Part shown: piece by piece, positions 30,055 through 42,370 of the stretch | Layout: every line of letters starts with the position of its first letter | Numbering within the stretch: the stretch's first letter is position 1 | DNA from: Hyphomicrobiales bacterium | GTDB lineage: Bacteria > Pseudomonadota > Alphaproteobacteria > Rhizobiales > Aestuariivirgaceae | Direction: 5' to 3' | Length of the DNA: 63,013 nt | Assembly (NCBI GenBank): GCA_026982665.1 | Contig: JALSGQ010000043.1 | Location: forward strand, 1 to 63,013 | Program-made: the position numbers and the translations under genes | Notes under the pieces: model-generated | What the model saw: only the letters and a program-made list of their open reading frames with translations | The model's database searches: none | What the model was told of the DNA's origin: nothing

Positions 30055-31305
30055 ATGATGAAGACATCCGCACCGCTGGCGCAGGGAGCGGTTGCTGCCG
30101 GCAAGGTGGCAGGGCAGGCTGTGCAAGCCGGCAAGGACGGCGCAGCTGCGCAGGGCAGCGCCACTTCCCTTGTCGGTCTTGAACGCGCGGCACTGATGCA
30201 GGTGCTGGCGGAAATCGGCGTGCCGGAGCGGCAGCGCAGGATGCGGGCGCAGCAGCTGTGGCACTGGATCTATCATCGTGGTGCGCGTTCCTTCGACGAG
30301 ATGACCAACATCTCCAAGGCGTTGCGTGCACAGCTGGCCGAGCATTTCGACATCGCGCGGCCGGAGGTGGTGCAGGCGCTCAAATCGGTGGACGGCACCC
30401 GCAAGTGGCTGCTGCGCCTGCCGGCAGACGAGCACGGCCTGCGCCACGAGGTGGAGATGGTGTTCATCCCCGAAACCGACCGCGGCACGTTGTGCATCTC
30501 CTCGCAGGTGGGCTGCACGCTGAACTGCTCCTTCTGCCATACCGGCACGCAGAGATGGGTGCGCAACCTGACGGCAGCGGAGATCATCGGCCAGGTCTTG
30601 CTGGCGAAGGATGACCTGGGCGACTGGCCAGCGCTGCTGGAGCAGCACCCCAACCCGCCGGCGGCCGGGCGGTTCATCACCAACATCGTGTTCATGGGCA
30701 TGGGTGAACCGCTCTACAACCCGCAGAACGTGTTCGCCGCCTGCCGCATCCTGGCCGATGGCGAGGGGCTGGCCTTGTCGCGCCGGCGCATCACCGTCTC
30801 CACCGCCGGCGTGGTGCCACAGATCCCCCGGCTGGGGGAAGAAACGGGCGTGATGCTGGCCATCTCCCTGCATGCCACCACCAACGAGGTGCGGGACGAG
30901 CTGGTGCCGCTGAACCGCAAGTATCCGCTTGAGGCACTGCTTGAGGCCTGCCGCGCCTATCCGGGGCTGTCGAACGCAAAACGCATCACCTTCGAATACG
31001 TGATGCTGCGGGGCGTGAACGACAGCGATGAGGACGCGCAGCGCCTGCTGAAGCTGCTCGAGAACATTCCGGCGAAGGTGAACCTCATTCCCTTCAACCC
31101 GTGGCCGGGCAGCCGCTACGAATGTTCCGACTGGGAGCGCATCGAGCGCTTTGCCGGAATCGTCAACGACGGCGGGCTGGCCGCACCCATCCGCACGCCG
31201 CGTGGGCGCGACATTCTTGCTGCCTGCGGGCAGCTGAAGTCCGAATCGCAGCGCTTGCGGGCGCGCGAGCGGCAGGCGCTGAAGCGCGGCCCGGAGGATG
31301 CGTGA
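30055..31305 (+). CDS. rlmN: 23S rRNA (adenine2503-C2)-methyltransferase
   Basis: Radical [46 protein letters not shown]. Confidence 0.96.
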   Translation: MMKTSAPLAQGAVAAGKVAGQAVQAGKDGAAAQGSATSLVGLERAALMQVLAEIGVPERQRRMRAQQLWHWIYHRGARSFDEMTNISKALRAQLAEHFDIARPEVVQALKSVDGTRKWLLRLPADEHGLRHEVEMVFIPETDRGTLCISSQVGCTLNCSFCHTGTQRWVRNLTAAEIIGQVLLAKDDLGDWPALLEQHPNPPAAGRFITNIVFMGMGEPLYNPQNVFAACRILADGEGLALSRRRITVSTAGVVPQIPRLGEETGVMLAISLHATTNEVRDELVPLNRKYPLEALLEACRAYPGLSNAKRITFEYVMLRGVNDSDEDAQRLLKLLENIPAKVNLIPFNPWPGSRYECSDWERIERFAGIVNDGGLAAPIRTPRGRDILAACGQLKSESQRLRARERQALKRGPEDA

Positions 31306-31362
31306 GGGCCGTTGCGAACAGCCTGCCTTGCGGAATATTCATGCTGCCGGGGGGCAATGGTG

Positions 31363-31393
31363 CTTGCTTTTGGCGCTTGCGCGCCTATTTTTG
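31363..31393 (+). promoter_or_regulatory. RpoH (sigma32)-type promoter upstream of ftsH
   Basis: CTTG-N17-CCTATTTTTG, an exact fit to alphaproteobacterial CTTG-N17/18-CYTATNTNNG. Confidence 0.6.
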
Positions 31394-31600
31394 AGAATGA
31401 CTCCAAACTGTGGAGTGTGCCGCCCGGTCATGACGCGTGTTCATCATGATGTGCGCCGGGGCTTGTCCGGATGGCGCTTTTGCGCTCAAAACGACAGGTG
31501 GACACGTGTTTGCCGAAATTGGCCACCATGCTGGCCGTGGCGTGTGGCCGGGGCCTTGCAATGAGAATGGCCGCCATCGAAAGATGCCGAGGATCAGCCC

Positions 31601-33520
<1,920 letters not shown>

Positions 33521-33598
33521 TGCAGCTGCAGGCCTGCCCGGGCAAGCGGAGTTGCCTTCTTCCCCCGCTGCCGGGCGGCATTCGGAATCGGCATGAAG

Positions 33599-33631
33599 AA
33601 ACCCCGGTCTGCCTTGCAGGCCGGGGTTTTT
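33599..33631 (+). terminator. Rho-independent terminator between ftsH and gapR
   Basis: aaaccccgg-tctgccttgcagg-ccggggttttt; long stem plus T-run. Confidence 0.9.
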
Positions 33632-33788
33632 CCTGATGCAGCCCGGAAAAGAGGGGTATGCTGCCGGCTTAAGGGGCATGGGCCGGGCTCGGCAGGGTGC
33701 AGGGCTGCGGCGTTGGTGCAGGCAGGGTGTGAAATGCTGTGCAGTGCAATGCGCATGCGGGCGGGCCGCATGCGCCATGTGCAGCTTT

Positions 33789-34085
33789 TCAGCCGGCGTT
33801 GCCGTCTGTCTCCTCCACGTCGGGCAGCATGCCCAGCGCCTGCAGGTAGAGCGCCAGCATGGCCTCTTCCTCCTCGCGCTCCTGAGGGTCCTTCTTGCGC
33901 ATGGCAATGACCTTGCGCATCACCTTGGTATCGAAGCCCAGCGCCTTGGCCTCGGCATAGACTTCCTTGATATCCTCGGCGATGGCCTTCTTCTCTTCCT
34001 CCAGACGCTCGATGCGCTCGACAAGGGAGCGCAGCTGCTCGCGCGCGAACGTGGATTCCCCCTGCATGGCTTGATCTCTCCACAA
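33789..34085 (-). CDS. gapR: GapR / DUF2312 nucleoid-associated protein
   Basis: [49 protein letters not shown]. Confidence 0.95.
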   Translation of the reverse strand: MWRDQAMQGESTFAREQLRSLVERIERLEEEKKAIAEDIKEVYAEAKALGFDTKVMRKVIAMRKKDPQEREEEEAMLALYLQALGMLPDVEETDGNAG

Positions 34086-34105
34086 TCATCACAAGAAGCC
34101 GGCTT

Positions 34106-34993
34106 TCACGATTCGCCCACTGGCGATGTCGCGCTCAGGTGTGCATCGGTTGCACCGGCGGCGTCAAGCGTGCGGCTGCTGCCCGGTGTCGCCTGCATCT
34201 CTTGCAGGGCATCGGCCAGGTGTGCAGCCCATGCCTGCTGCCCGGCGGCATCGGCAACCAGGTCCTGGCGTATTTCCACCAGCGTGTGCGCCAGTTTCTT
34301 GTGCACACCGTGGCGGTCCAGCGTATCGCCGGGCAGCCCGCCGCTGTAAGGCTCGTTGGCACCTATCACCATGTCCGGAAGATGACGGCGCAGCGTTTCC
34401 ACCAGCAATGGGGAGATGCTGGGGTGCTGCGGGTCGAACAGGATGCCGGCGTGCCATGGGCGTGGCAGCCCCCTCCAGACCGGCGTGAAGGTGTGCACGG
34501 ACAGCAGCAGCGGTTGCCTGCCGGCGCGCAGGAAAGCATCGATGCTGGCGGTGATGGCGTCATCGTATGCCTGCCAGAAGCGGCGCAGCCGCCGTTGGCG
34601 TTCCGTGGCATCGATCTCCACATTGCCGGGAATGATGGCACCATCGGCAATGCGCATGATCAGCGTCGGGTCATCGGTGCCGCGGTTGGGGTCTATCAGC
34701 AGCCGGGAGAAGCGCGACAGCACTGCCGGAGCGCCCAGCCGCGCCGCCAATGCCCGCGCCAGGCCGGATGCGCCTATGTCATATGCAATATGGCGCTGCA
34801 GTTCGCCTTTCGGCAGGCCCAGCCGGTCATATTCCGCAGGGATCGCATTGCTGGCATGATCGCACAGGATCAGGATGCCGGAGCTGATGCTGCCGGGGAT
34901 GACCTCGAAGGCCTCCTCCTGCCGCGCCGGTAACATGGGTGCAACATCAACAGGGCAATGTGCTGGCGTGAAAGCGTCATGCTTGCCGGACAT
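34106..34993 (-). CDS. N-formylglutamate amidohydrolase family protein
   Basis: ILILCDHASNAIPAEYDRLGL, HIAYDIGASGLARALAARLGAPAVLSRFSRLLIDPNRG, LLLSVHTFTPVW. Confidence 0.9.
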   Translation of the reverse strand: MSGKHDAFTPAHCPVDVAPMLPARQEEAFEVIPGSISSGILILCDHASNAIPAEYDRLGLPKGELQRHIAYDIGASGLARALAARLGAPAVLSRFSRLLIDPNRGTDDPTLIMRIADGAIIPGNVEIDATERQRRLRRFWQAYDDAITASIDAFLRAGRQPLLLSVHTFTPVWRGLPRPWHAGILFDPQHPSISPLLVETLRRHLPDMVIGANEPYSGGLPGDTLDRHGVHKKLAHTLVEIRQDLVADAAGQQAWAAHLADALQEMQATPGSSRTLDAAGATDAHLSATSPVGES

Positions 34994-35359
34994 TGGCCTT
35001 GCATCCCTCTTGGTGCGTGTTTTCGCAGAAGAGCGGCCGCGCAAGGCGGACATTTCCTCATGGCAGAGGCTGTCATTGTCCGCCGTGCCCGGAGGGCGAC
35101 AGTTGCAAAAGGATCGGCAGGGGCAGAAGATGGCGCGCCAGCCGGCACATTGCAAGGCCGGTGGTGCTTCCGTTCACCTCATTCCGGCCATCTGGCTGCT
35201 GCAGGCGCATTTCCGCGGGCTGTCGCGGCCATGCCCCTTGCCACCGGCAAGACGGCGGCGCTACAAGACCTCTGACGATTCCATGAAATCGGCCATTTTC
35301 CGTTGCATGCCAGCCAGCCGATGACCATCATCGTCAACGGCAAGGGAAACAGGCAGAAC

Positions 35360-35824
35360 ATGATGCGCCATACAGCCATTCATCGCGGCTTGCGACTGGT
35401 ATCCGCCTTTGCTGCAGTGGGCATGCTGGGAATGTCGAGCGCAGGCAGCCCGGCCCTCGCGGACCTGAAGTTGTGCAACAAGACGGGCAGCACCATTGGC
35501 GTGGCGCTGGGCTACAAGGATGACAAGGGCTGGGCATCGGAGGGCTGGTGGAACATTCCGCCGCAGGGGTGCAAGACGCTGCTGCAGGGCGATCTCATTG
35601 CCCGTTACTATTACATTTTCGCCATCGACTACGACAAGGGCGGCACCTGGGGCGGCCCGGCGAAGATGTGCACGCAGGACAGGATCTTCACCATTCGCGG
35701 CCGCAAGAACTGCGAGGCCAGGGGATACAAGACGCGGGGGTTCTACGAGGTGGATACCGGCGAAAAGCTGGATTTCACCATCATGCTGCGCGAGGACAGC
35801 GGGCAGCGGAGCAAGGCGAAGTGA
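35360..35824 (+). CDS. DUF1036 domain secreted protein
   Basis: LKLCNKTGSTIGVALGYKDDKGWASEGWWNIPPQGCKTLLQGDLIARYYYIFAIDYDKGG. Confidence 0.9.
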   Translation: MMRHTAIHRGLRLVSAFAAVGMLGMSSAGSPALADLKLCNKTGSTIGVALGYKDDKGWASEGWWNIPPQGCKTLLQGDLIARYYYIFAIDYDKGGTWGGPAKMCTQDRIFTIRGRKNCEARGYKTRGFYEVDTGEKLDFTIMLREDSGQRSKAK

Positions 35825-36042
35825 TGGCCGCCACGCATGCCGGGGTGAAAGCGCGCGGCAATCGCAGGGTGTGAAAAAACGCCTGCTGCGGCACTGTGCG
35901 TCAGCGCCGGTTGCGTCATGACGATGTAAGAAGGCATCGACATCGGGACATGCCGGCAGCGGGGCGGATCGCACGGCGGACTTTCGTGCGGATTGCGCGG
36001 GATGCCTGGCATCGGGGCTGGCCATGACAGCCGTGCATCGGC

Positions 36043-37551
36043 ATGGATGAAATCGAGGGGACAGGACAAGCCGTGAAGAGAGAGCGCAAGGTAAAGATTC
36101 TGGCGACCCTGGGGCCGTCTTCCAACACCGAGGAAAAGATCGAGGCACTGTTTCTGGCCGGTGCGGATGTCTTCCGCATCAACATGAGCCATTCCACGCA
36201 CGAGATGCTGGCCGATTATCACGCGATGATCCGCGCCGTGGAAAAGCGGCATGGCCGGCCTATTGGCATCCTCGTGGACCTGCAGGGGCCGAAGCTGCGC
36301 ATTGGCGAGATCGCCGATCCGCCGGCGGTGCTGGAGCCGGGGGATACCTTCGTGCTGGATGACGACCCGGCCCCGGGCAACGTGGAGCGGGCGCATCTGC
36401 CCCACCCTGAAATCTTCGATGCCATTCGTGCCGGTGATCAGGTGCTGCTGAACGATGGGCTCATCCGCCTGGTGGTTACCGACGTGGAGCCGGGGCGCAT
36501 CATCACCCGCATCATTCATGGCGGGCCGCTGTCCTCGCGCAAGGGGGTGAGCCTGCCGGACACGGTGGTGCCGCTCTCCGCCATGACCGACAAGGACAAG
36601 GCAGACCTGGAATACGCCTGCAAGCTGGGCGTGGACTGGATTGCGCTGTCCTTCGTGCAGCGGCCGGATGACGTGGCGGCAGTGCGCAAGATGGTGCGGG
36701 GGCGTGCCGGCGTGCTGGCCAAGATCGAGAAGCCGGCAGCGCTGCGTTGCCTGAAGGAGATCATCGATCTTTCCGATGCCCTGATGGTGGCGCGTGGCGA
36801 CCTGGGCGTGGAGCTGCCGCTGGAGGCCGTTCCGGGCTGGCAGAAGCGCATCACCCGTGCCGCACGGCGTGCCGGCAAGCCGGTGGTGGTGGCCACGCAG
36901 ATGCTGGAATCGATGATCGAGAACCCCTCACCGACGCGGGCCGAGGTGTCCGACGTTGCCACCGCCGTGTTCGAGGGTGCGGATGCCATCATGCTGTCAG
37001 CCGAGTCGGCCGCCGGAAAATGGCCGGTGGAGGCAGTAACCACCATGGACCGCATCGCCCAGAACGTGGAGAGCGATCCGAACTATCGCGACATCATCCG
37101 CAGCCAGCTCGATACCAAGCCGGAGCCCACCACCGCCGATGCCATTTCCGCGGCGGCGCGCTCCATTGCCGAAACGCTGAAGGTGGCCTGCATTGTCTCC
37201 TACACCTCCTCCGGCTCCACCGGCCTGCGCATCTCGCGCGAGCGGCCGGAAGTGGCCATCATCGCGCTCAGCCCGCGCATGGAGACGGTGCGGCGGCTGT
37301 CGCTGGCCTGGGGACTGCATTGCGTGGTTACCGAGGATCCGCAGGACCTGGACGACATGGCAGACAAGGCCTGCCGCATCGCCTACCGCGAGGACATGGC
37401 GATGATCGGCGAGCGTGTGCTCATCACCTGCGGTGTGCCGCTGGGCACGCCGGGTGCCACCAACATGCTGCGCATTGCCGATGTAACGGCGCAGGTGGCG
37501 CGCAGCATGAAAGGGGATGCAGCCTCTCAGGGCGCGGCTGCGGATGCCTGA
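36043..37551 (+). CDS. pyk: Pyruvate kinase
   Basis: KVKILATLGPSS, ADVFRINMSHST, ILVDLQGPKLRIGE, KIEKPAALRCLKEII, VATQMLESMIENPSPTRAEVSDVA. Confidence 0.97.
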   Translation: MDEIEGTGQAVKRERKVKILATLGPSSNTEEKIEALFLAGADVFRINMSHSTHEMLADYHAMIRAVEKRHGRPIGILVDLQGPKLRIGEIADPPAVLEPGDTFVLDDDPAPGNVERAHLPHPEIFDAIRAGDQVLLNDGLIRLVVTDVEPGRIITRIIHGGPLSSRKGVSLPDTVVPLSAMTDKDKADLEYACKLGVDWIALSFVQRPDDVAAVRKMVRGRAGVLAKIEKPAALRCLKEIIDLSDALMVARGDLGVELPLEAVPGWQKRITRAARRAGKPVVVATQMLESMIENPSPTRAEVSDVATAVFEGADAIMLSAESAAGKWPVEAVTTMDRIAQNVESDPNYRDIIRSQLDTKPEPTTADAISAAARSIAETLKVACIVSYTSSGSTGLRISRERPEVAIIALSPRMETVRRLSLAWGLHCVVTEDPQDLDDMADKACRIAYREDMAMIGERVLITCGVPLGTPGATNMLRIADVTAQVARSMKGDAASQGAAADA

Positions 37552-37646
37552 TTCGTTTCATGGCCGGCTGTCAGGGGGGCATTGCCAGGACGGCTTGCTT
37601 TTCTTCACGTTCGATTCGTGGAGCGCTTCGCCGCGTGGGCGCATGG

Positions 37647-37847
37647 TCAGCGCTCATCGCCTTCCGGCCAGATGAGATGATAGAAGGCGATGGCCAGGGC
37701 AATGATGGCCCCGGCCAGCAACCACGAGCGGAAATGGCCCAGGGCGAACTGCACGCCGACGTAGGCGGCACCGGCCAGCCCCACCAGCAGCGCCAACCGC
37801 AGGGCCATGCGCTCGTTGTCGCGGTTGTTGTCGTTGTTGTCGTTCAT
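37647..37847 (-). CDS. Small two-TM protein of unknown function
   Basis: [66 protein letters not shown]; 4-nt overlap with argH stop. Confidence 0.55.
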   Translation of the reverse strand: MNDNNDNNRDNERMALRLALLVGLAGAAYVGVQFALGHFRSWLLAGAIIALAIAFYHLIWPEGDER

Positions 37848-39265
37848 GCGCTGGTGCTGTCGTTCGTGGTTTTTCCGGTATCGGGCCGGGCAAGCCTCTG
37901 CAGCCACCATTCGGCCATCTGGCGCACGTTCTGCGGCGCGGTGCCGCCGAAGCTGGTGCGCGAGGCGACGGAGTTCTCCACCCCCAGCACCGAGAACACG
38001 TCCTGCGTGATGCGCGGCTCCACCTGCTGCATCTCCTCAAGCGAGAGGTCGGGCAGGTCCACGCCCTTTTCCTCGGCCAGCGCCACCAGCCTGCCGGTAA
38101 CGTGATGGGCCTGCCGGAACGGCATGTTCAGCGTGCGCACCAGCCAGTCGGCAAGGTCGGTGGCGGTGGAGAAGCCTTGTGCGGCGGCAGCGCGCATGGC
38201 TGCCTCGTTCGGCTCCATGTCGGCCACCATGCCGCGCATCACCTCCAGCGCCAGGGAGAGCGTGTCCAGCGCATCGAAGGCCGGTTCCTTGTCCTCCTGC
38301 ATGTCCTTGGAATAGGCCAGCGGCAGCCCCTTCATCACCACCATCAGGGCCACCATGGCACCAATCACCCGCCCGGCCTTGGCGCGGATCAGCTCCGCCG
38401 CATCCGGGTTGCGCTTCTGCGGCATGATGGAGGAGCCGGTGGTGAAGCGGTCTGACAGGCGGATGAAATCGAACTGCGCGGAAGACCAGATGACCAGCTC
38501 TTCGGCGAAGCGCGAGAGATGCGTGGCGCAGATGGATGCCGCTGCCAGCGTCTCCAGCACGAAATCCCGCGCCGAGACGGCATCGATGGAATTGCGCATG
38601 GGCTGCGCGAAGCCCAGCGCCCGTGCCGTCGTCTCGCGGTCGATGGGAAAGGAGGTGCCGGCCAGCGCTGCTGCGCCCAGCGGTGATTCGTTCAGCCGCC
38701 TGCGGGCATCGGCAAGGCGCGAACGATCACGCCCGAACATTTCCACGTAGGCCAGCAGGTGGTGGCCGAAGGTAACCGGCTGCGCCACCTGCAGGTGGGT
38801 GAAGCCGGGCATGATGACATCGGCATGCGCCTGCGCCTTCTCCGCCAGCACCCGCATCAGCGCCGTGAGCTGCTCCATCAGGTGGTCGATGGTGTCGCGC
38901 ACATACAGGCGGAAGTCGGTGGCCACCTGGTCGTTGCGCGAGCGCGCGGTGTGCAGCCGCCCTGCCGCATCGCCGATGATTTCCGAAAGCCTTGACTCCA
39001 CGTTCATGTGGATGTCTTCCAGCGCGCGCGAAAACGTGAACTTCCCTTCCTCGATTTCACTTGCCACCTGCTCCAGTCCGGCCAATATCTTCTCGGCGTC
39101 TTCCGGCGCGATGATGCCCTGCTCCGCCAGCATGCGGCAATGCGCCTGCGAGGCGGTGATGTCCTGCCGGTAGAAGCGCTTGTCGAAGTCGATGGAGGCG
39201 TTGATCTCTTCCATCAGCTCGTCGGGGCCGGTGGAGAAGCGTCCGCCCCACATGCGGTTGGCCAT
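37844..39265 (-). CDS. argH: Argininosuccinate lyase
   Basis: [49 protein letters not shown]. Confidence 0.97.
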   Translation of the reverse strand: MANRMWGGRFSTGPDELMEEINASIDFDKRFYRQDITASQAHCRMLAEQGIIAPEDAEKILAGLEQVASEIEEGKFTFSRALEDIHMNVESRLSEIIGDAAGRLHTARSRNDQVATDFRLYVRDTIDHLMEQLTALMRVLAEKAQAHADVIMPGFTHLQVAQPVTFGHHLLAYVEMFGRDRSRLADARRRLNESPLGAAALAGTSFPIDRETTARALGFAQPMRNSIDAVSARDFVLETLAAASICATHLSRFAEELVIWSSAQFDFIRLSDRFTTGSSIMPQKRNPDAAELIRAKAGRVIGAMVALMVVMKGLPLAYSKDMQEDKEPAFDALDTLSLALEVMRGMVADMEPNEAAMRAAAAQGFSTATDLADWLVRTLNMPFRQAHHVTGRLVALAEEKGVDLPDLSLEEMQQVEPRITQDVFSVLGVENSVASRTSFGGTAPQNVRQMAEWWLQRLARPDTGKTTNDSTSA

Positions 39266-39315
39266 GATGTCTGCTCCGTTGGTTTCGCAACTCATCCCAA
39301 GACGGGAGTGGCGGC

Positions 39316-39969
39316 ATGCCGAAAGATGACAAGATGCCCGCCCCGCGCTCGATGATCCGCTGGATATTGCTGGCGGCGGGGCTGGCAGTGGCGGTGTTGT
39401 ATGCCATGGAGGCCCGGCAGGGCAAGCCACCGGCCGAGGGGGATGCGGCTTCCCGGCAGGAAACGCCGGTGCTGCCTTCGGGTGCCCTGTCTCCGGCATT
39501 GGCCACGGGCGCGATGCGGCAACTGAAGATCCATGCCCGGCCACAGCCACTGCCGGAACTGGCGGCGCTGGATGCCGAGGGCAGGCCGCGGGCGCTGCAG
39601 GAGTGGCGCGGCAAGGTGTTGCTGGTGAACTTCTGGGCCACGTGGTGTCCGCCGTGCCGCAAGGAGATGCCGCACATCGCGGCATTGCAGAAGGCGTTTG
39701 CCGATGCCGATTTCCTGGTGCTGGCCATTTCCGAGGATACGCGCGGGCATGACTGGGCGCGGCAGGGGCTGAAGATGCTGGGCGCGGACAACCTGATGCT
39801 GCTGTGGGACAGGGGCGGCGCGGCCCTGCGCGCGGTGAAGGAGCGCGCGCTGCCCGTTACCCTGCTGGTGGACCGGCAGGGGCGCGAGGTGGCGCGGCTC
39901 ATCGGCCCGGCGGACTGGAACAGCGATGAGGCGCATGCCATCATCCGCGCCCTGCTGGCGCAAAAGTGA
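39316..39969 (+). CDS. TlpA-like thiol:disulfide interchange protein
   Basis: N-terminal [26 protein letters not shown]. Confidence 0.92.
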   Translation: MPKDDKMPAPRSMIRWILLAAGLAVAVLYAMEARQGKPPAEGDAASRQETPVLPSGALSPALATGAMRQLKIHARPQPLPELAALDAEGRPRALQEWRGKVLLVNFWATWCPPCRKEMPHIAALQKAFADADFLVLAISEDTRGHDWARQGLKMLGADNLMLLWDRGGAALRAVKERALPVTLLVDRQGREVARLIGPADWNSDEAHAIIRALLAQK

Positions 39970-40177
39970 ATGCGCGACGCAAACCGGTGGTTGTCCCGGG
40001 CTTGCAGCCGGCGGGGTGATGATGCATCTTGCGGTGCGGAACGAGGGCTGCATCCGGTTTCGGGCATGATGGGGGTGTATAGGTGATGCCTGCCAGTTGC
40101 CGCGCGCCATGAAGGGCAACAGGCAACAACGGACACAAACGGTCATCAACATCAAAGACAACAGCCGGAACAGCCAG

Positions 40178-40969
40178 ATGTTCGAATACGACATTTCCTT
40201 CTGGGCCGCCTTCACCGCCGGGGTCATCTCCTTCATCTCGCCCTGCGTGCTGCCCCTGGTGCCACCGTACCTGGCCTACATTGCCGGGGTGAACATGCAG
40301 GAGCTGACGCGGCAGGCCACGCCCAGCGCCAATGGCACGACCACCCTCGGCGCTGGGGGAAGTGGCGCGGCGGGTTCCGTCATCTCGTGGCGCGTGGCGT
40401 TCATCGCGCTGGTGTTCGTGGCCGGCTTTTCCACCGTGTTCGTGGCCATGGGGGCATCGGCCTCGGCCATTGGCCAGCTGCTGCGCGAATACATGGACAT
40501 CCTTTCGAAGGTGGCGGGCGTCATCATCATCATCATGGGCCTGCATTTCCTGGGGGTTTTCCGGCTGCCGTTCCTGCTGCGCGAATATCGGCTGAACGTG
40601 AATGCCAAGCCGGCCACCTTGCTGGGAGCCTATGTCATGGGCCTTGCCTTTGCGCTCGGCTGGACGCCGTGCATCGGCCCGGTGCTGGCGGCCATCCTGG
40701 CGATGGCGGCGCAGGAAGAGAGCGTGGCGCAGGGCGCGGCACTGCTGTCGGTCTATTCCGCCGGGCTGGGCATTCCCTTCCTGCTGGCTGCTGCCCTGCT
40801 GGGGCCGTTCATGGGGGCAATGAAGCGCTTTCGCCGCTACATGGGCGTGGTGGAAAAGGTGATGGGCGGCTTTCTGGTGCTGACCGGCATCATGTTCCTC
40901 ACCGGCACCATCCAGCGGCTGTCGGTATGGCTGCTGGAGACCTTCCCGGCGCTGGCAAACGTCGGTTGA
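40178..40969 (+). CDS. ccdA: CcdA-family cytochrome c biogenesis / thiol-disulfide transmembrane protein
   Basis: AAFTAGVISFISPCVLPLVPPYLAYIAG, FALGWTPCIGPVLAAIL. Confidence 0.92.
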   Translation: MFEYDISFWAAFTAGVISFISPCVLPLVPPYLAYIAGVNMQELTRQATPSANGTTTLGAGGSGAAGSVISWRVAFIALVFVAGFSTVFVAMGASASAIGQLLREYMDILSKVAGVIIIIMGLHFLGVFRLPFLLREYRLNVNAKPATLLGAYVMGLAFALGWTPCIGPVLAAILAMAAQEESVAQGAALLSVYSAGLGIPFLLAAALLGPFMGAMKRFRRYMGVVEKVMGGFLVLTGIMFLTGTIQRLSVWLLETFPALANVG

Positions 40970-40989
40970 GCGACATTTCGTCCGAGGCG

Positions 40990-41033
40990 AGCAACCAAAC
41001 CTTAATGCAATTGGATGTAAGGGAATGGTTGCT
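40990..41033 (+). repeat. Nested inverted repeat upstream of the Flp pilin gene
   Basis: AGCAACC (40990-40996)/GGTTGCT (41027-41033), with inner CCTTA (41000-41004)/TAAGG (41018-41022). Confidence 0.75.
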
Positions 41034-41076
41034 AGGGGGGCGCTGTCGTCAACCTCTCAACGGGAAGGGATGAGGC

Positions 41077-41268
41077 GTGTTTGATCGTTGCAAGCATTAC
41101 GTCAGAAGGATTGTCGCGGACGAGAACGGGGCCACGGCCATCGAATATGGCCTCATTGCCGCCGCCATGGGCCTGATGCTGGTTGCCGCCATGCCGACAT
41201 TCCGCGCTGCATTGCAGGATCTCTACGGGGCGGTTGCCAGCGCCGTGCAGACGGCCAACAATTCCTGA
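41077..41268 (+). CDS. Flp-type type IVb pilin (GTG start)
   Basis: DENGATAIEYGLIAAAMGLMLVAAM: Flp prepilin processing site and hydrophobic helix. Confidence 0.88.
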   Translation: MFDRCKHYVRRIVADENGATAIEYGLIAAAMGLMLVAAMPTFRAALQDLYGAVASAVQTANNS

Positions 41269-41411
41269 GAACGGGTTCTCCTGTTGCCTGCTGATGCAGA
41301 TGCCGGCATGATGTGGCGCAAGACGAGAATGCGCCGGTTGGCTTCGCAGCATGATGCTGCGGGGCGTGGCTGGCGGCACCTGGATCATCATCAGCAGGTT
41401 TTGTCCGCATC

Positions 41412-42194
41412 ATGCTGCCCATTGCCACCACCGTGGCCATGCGCCATCCGCCGCTCGTTACCTGGGGGTTGATCGGCGTAAACGTCTTTGTCTTCTTCTT
41501 CGTGCAGCTGCCCATTGCCCGCATGGGCGGCGAGGCGGCGCTGCATGCCTTCCTGGTGCAGTGGGGGCTGGTGCCGGCGCGCTATTTCGTTGATGGCTGG
41601 GCCGCTGCGCAGGGGCTGGATGGCAACCTGCTGCCGTTTCTCACCAACACCTTCCTGCACGGCGGGCTGATGCACCTGGCGTTCAACATGTGGACGCTCT
41701 ACATCTTCGGCCCGGCGGTGGAAGACCGCATGGGGCCATTGCCCTACCTGCTTTTCTACCTGGCCTGTGGCGTGGGGGCATCTTTGGCGCATGCGCTGAT
41801 GAATGCCGATTCGGTGCTGCCGGCCATTGGCGCATCGGGTGCCATTGCCGGCATAAGCGGTGCCTACGTGCGGCTGTTTCCGCATTCGCGCATCGTCATC
41901 ATGGTGCCGGTGCTGTTCCTGCCGTTCTTCTTCGAGCTGCATGCGCTGGCCTTTGCCGCCATCTGGCTGGGCATGCAGATGATCTCCGGCATCTCGGCGC
42001 TGTTCATGCCGCCGGACGTGGGCGGGGTGGCGTGGTGGGCGCACATTGGCGGCTTTGCCGTCGGCTGGCTCATGGCCACGCACTGGCTGAAGCGGCCACG
42101 CCAGCGCCTGTTGCAGCCCGATGAGGGAAAATACGGCTGCTGTCCGGACGGGCGGCGCAACCATGCCGGCCCCTGGGGACCGCGTGCAGGATGA
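41412..42194 (+). CDS. Rhomboid family intramembrane serine protease
   Basis: NTFLHGGLMHLAFNMWTLYIFG, GASGAIAGISGAY (catalytic Ser), AHIGGFAVGWLM (catalytic His). Confidence 0.93.
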   Translation: MLPIATTVAMRHPPLVTWGLIGVNVFVFFFVQLPIARMGGEAALHAFLVQWGLVPARYFVDGWAAAQGLDGNLLPFLTNTFLHGGLMHLAFNMWTLYIFGPAVEDRMGPLPYLLFYLACGVGASLAHALMNADSVLPAIGASGAIAGISGAYVRLFPHSRIVIMVPVLFLPFFFELHALAFAAIWLGMQMISGISALFMPPDVGGVAWWAHIGGFAVGWLMATHWLKRPRQRLLQPDEGKYGCCPDGRRNHAGPWGPRAG

Positions 42195-42370
42195 CATGAT
42201 GCGGGAGCTGCCCCATGCCGGGAACCGGCCGGATTTCATTGGTTGACGCCGGGCATCATGCAGCGCATGCTGCTCTTGGAGCATGATCATTCATGCAGGA
42301 TCATGCAGGCGCATCACGCCTGTGTGCAGGCCAACGGAACGAGTGCAACAGCGGCGAGGGAGTTTCACGC

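Noticed and set aside
40530-40550. CAT trinucleotide run
   Set aside because: Encodes consecutive isoleucines in a ccdA transmembrane helix
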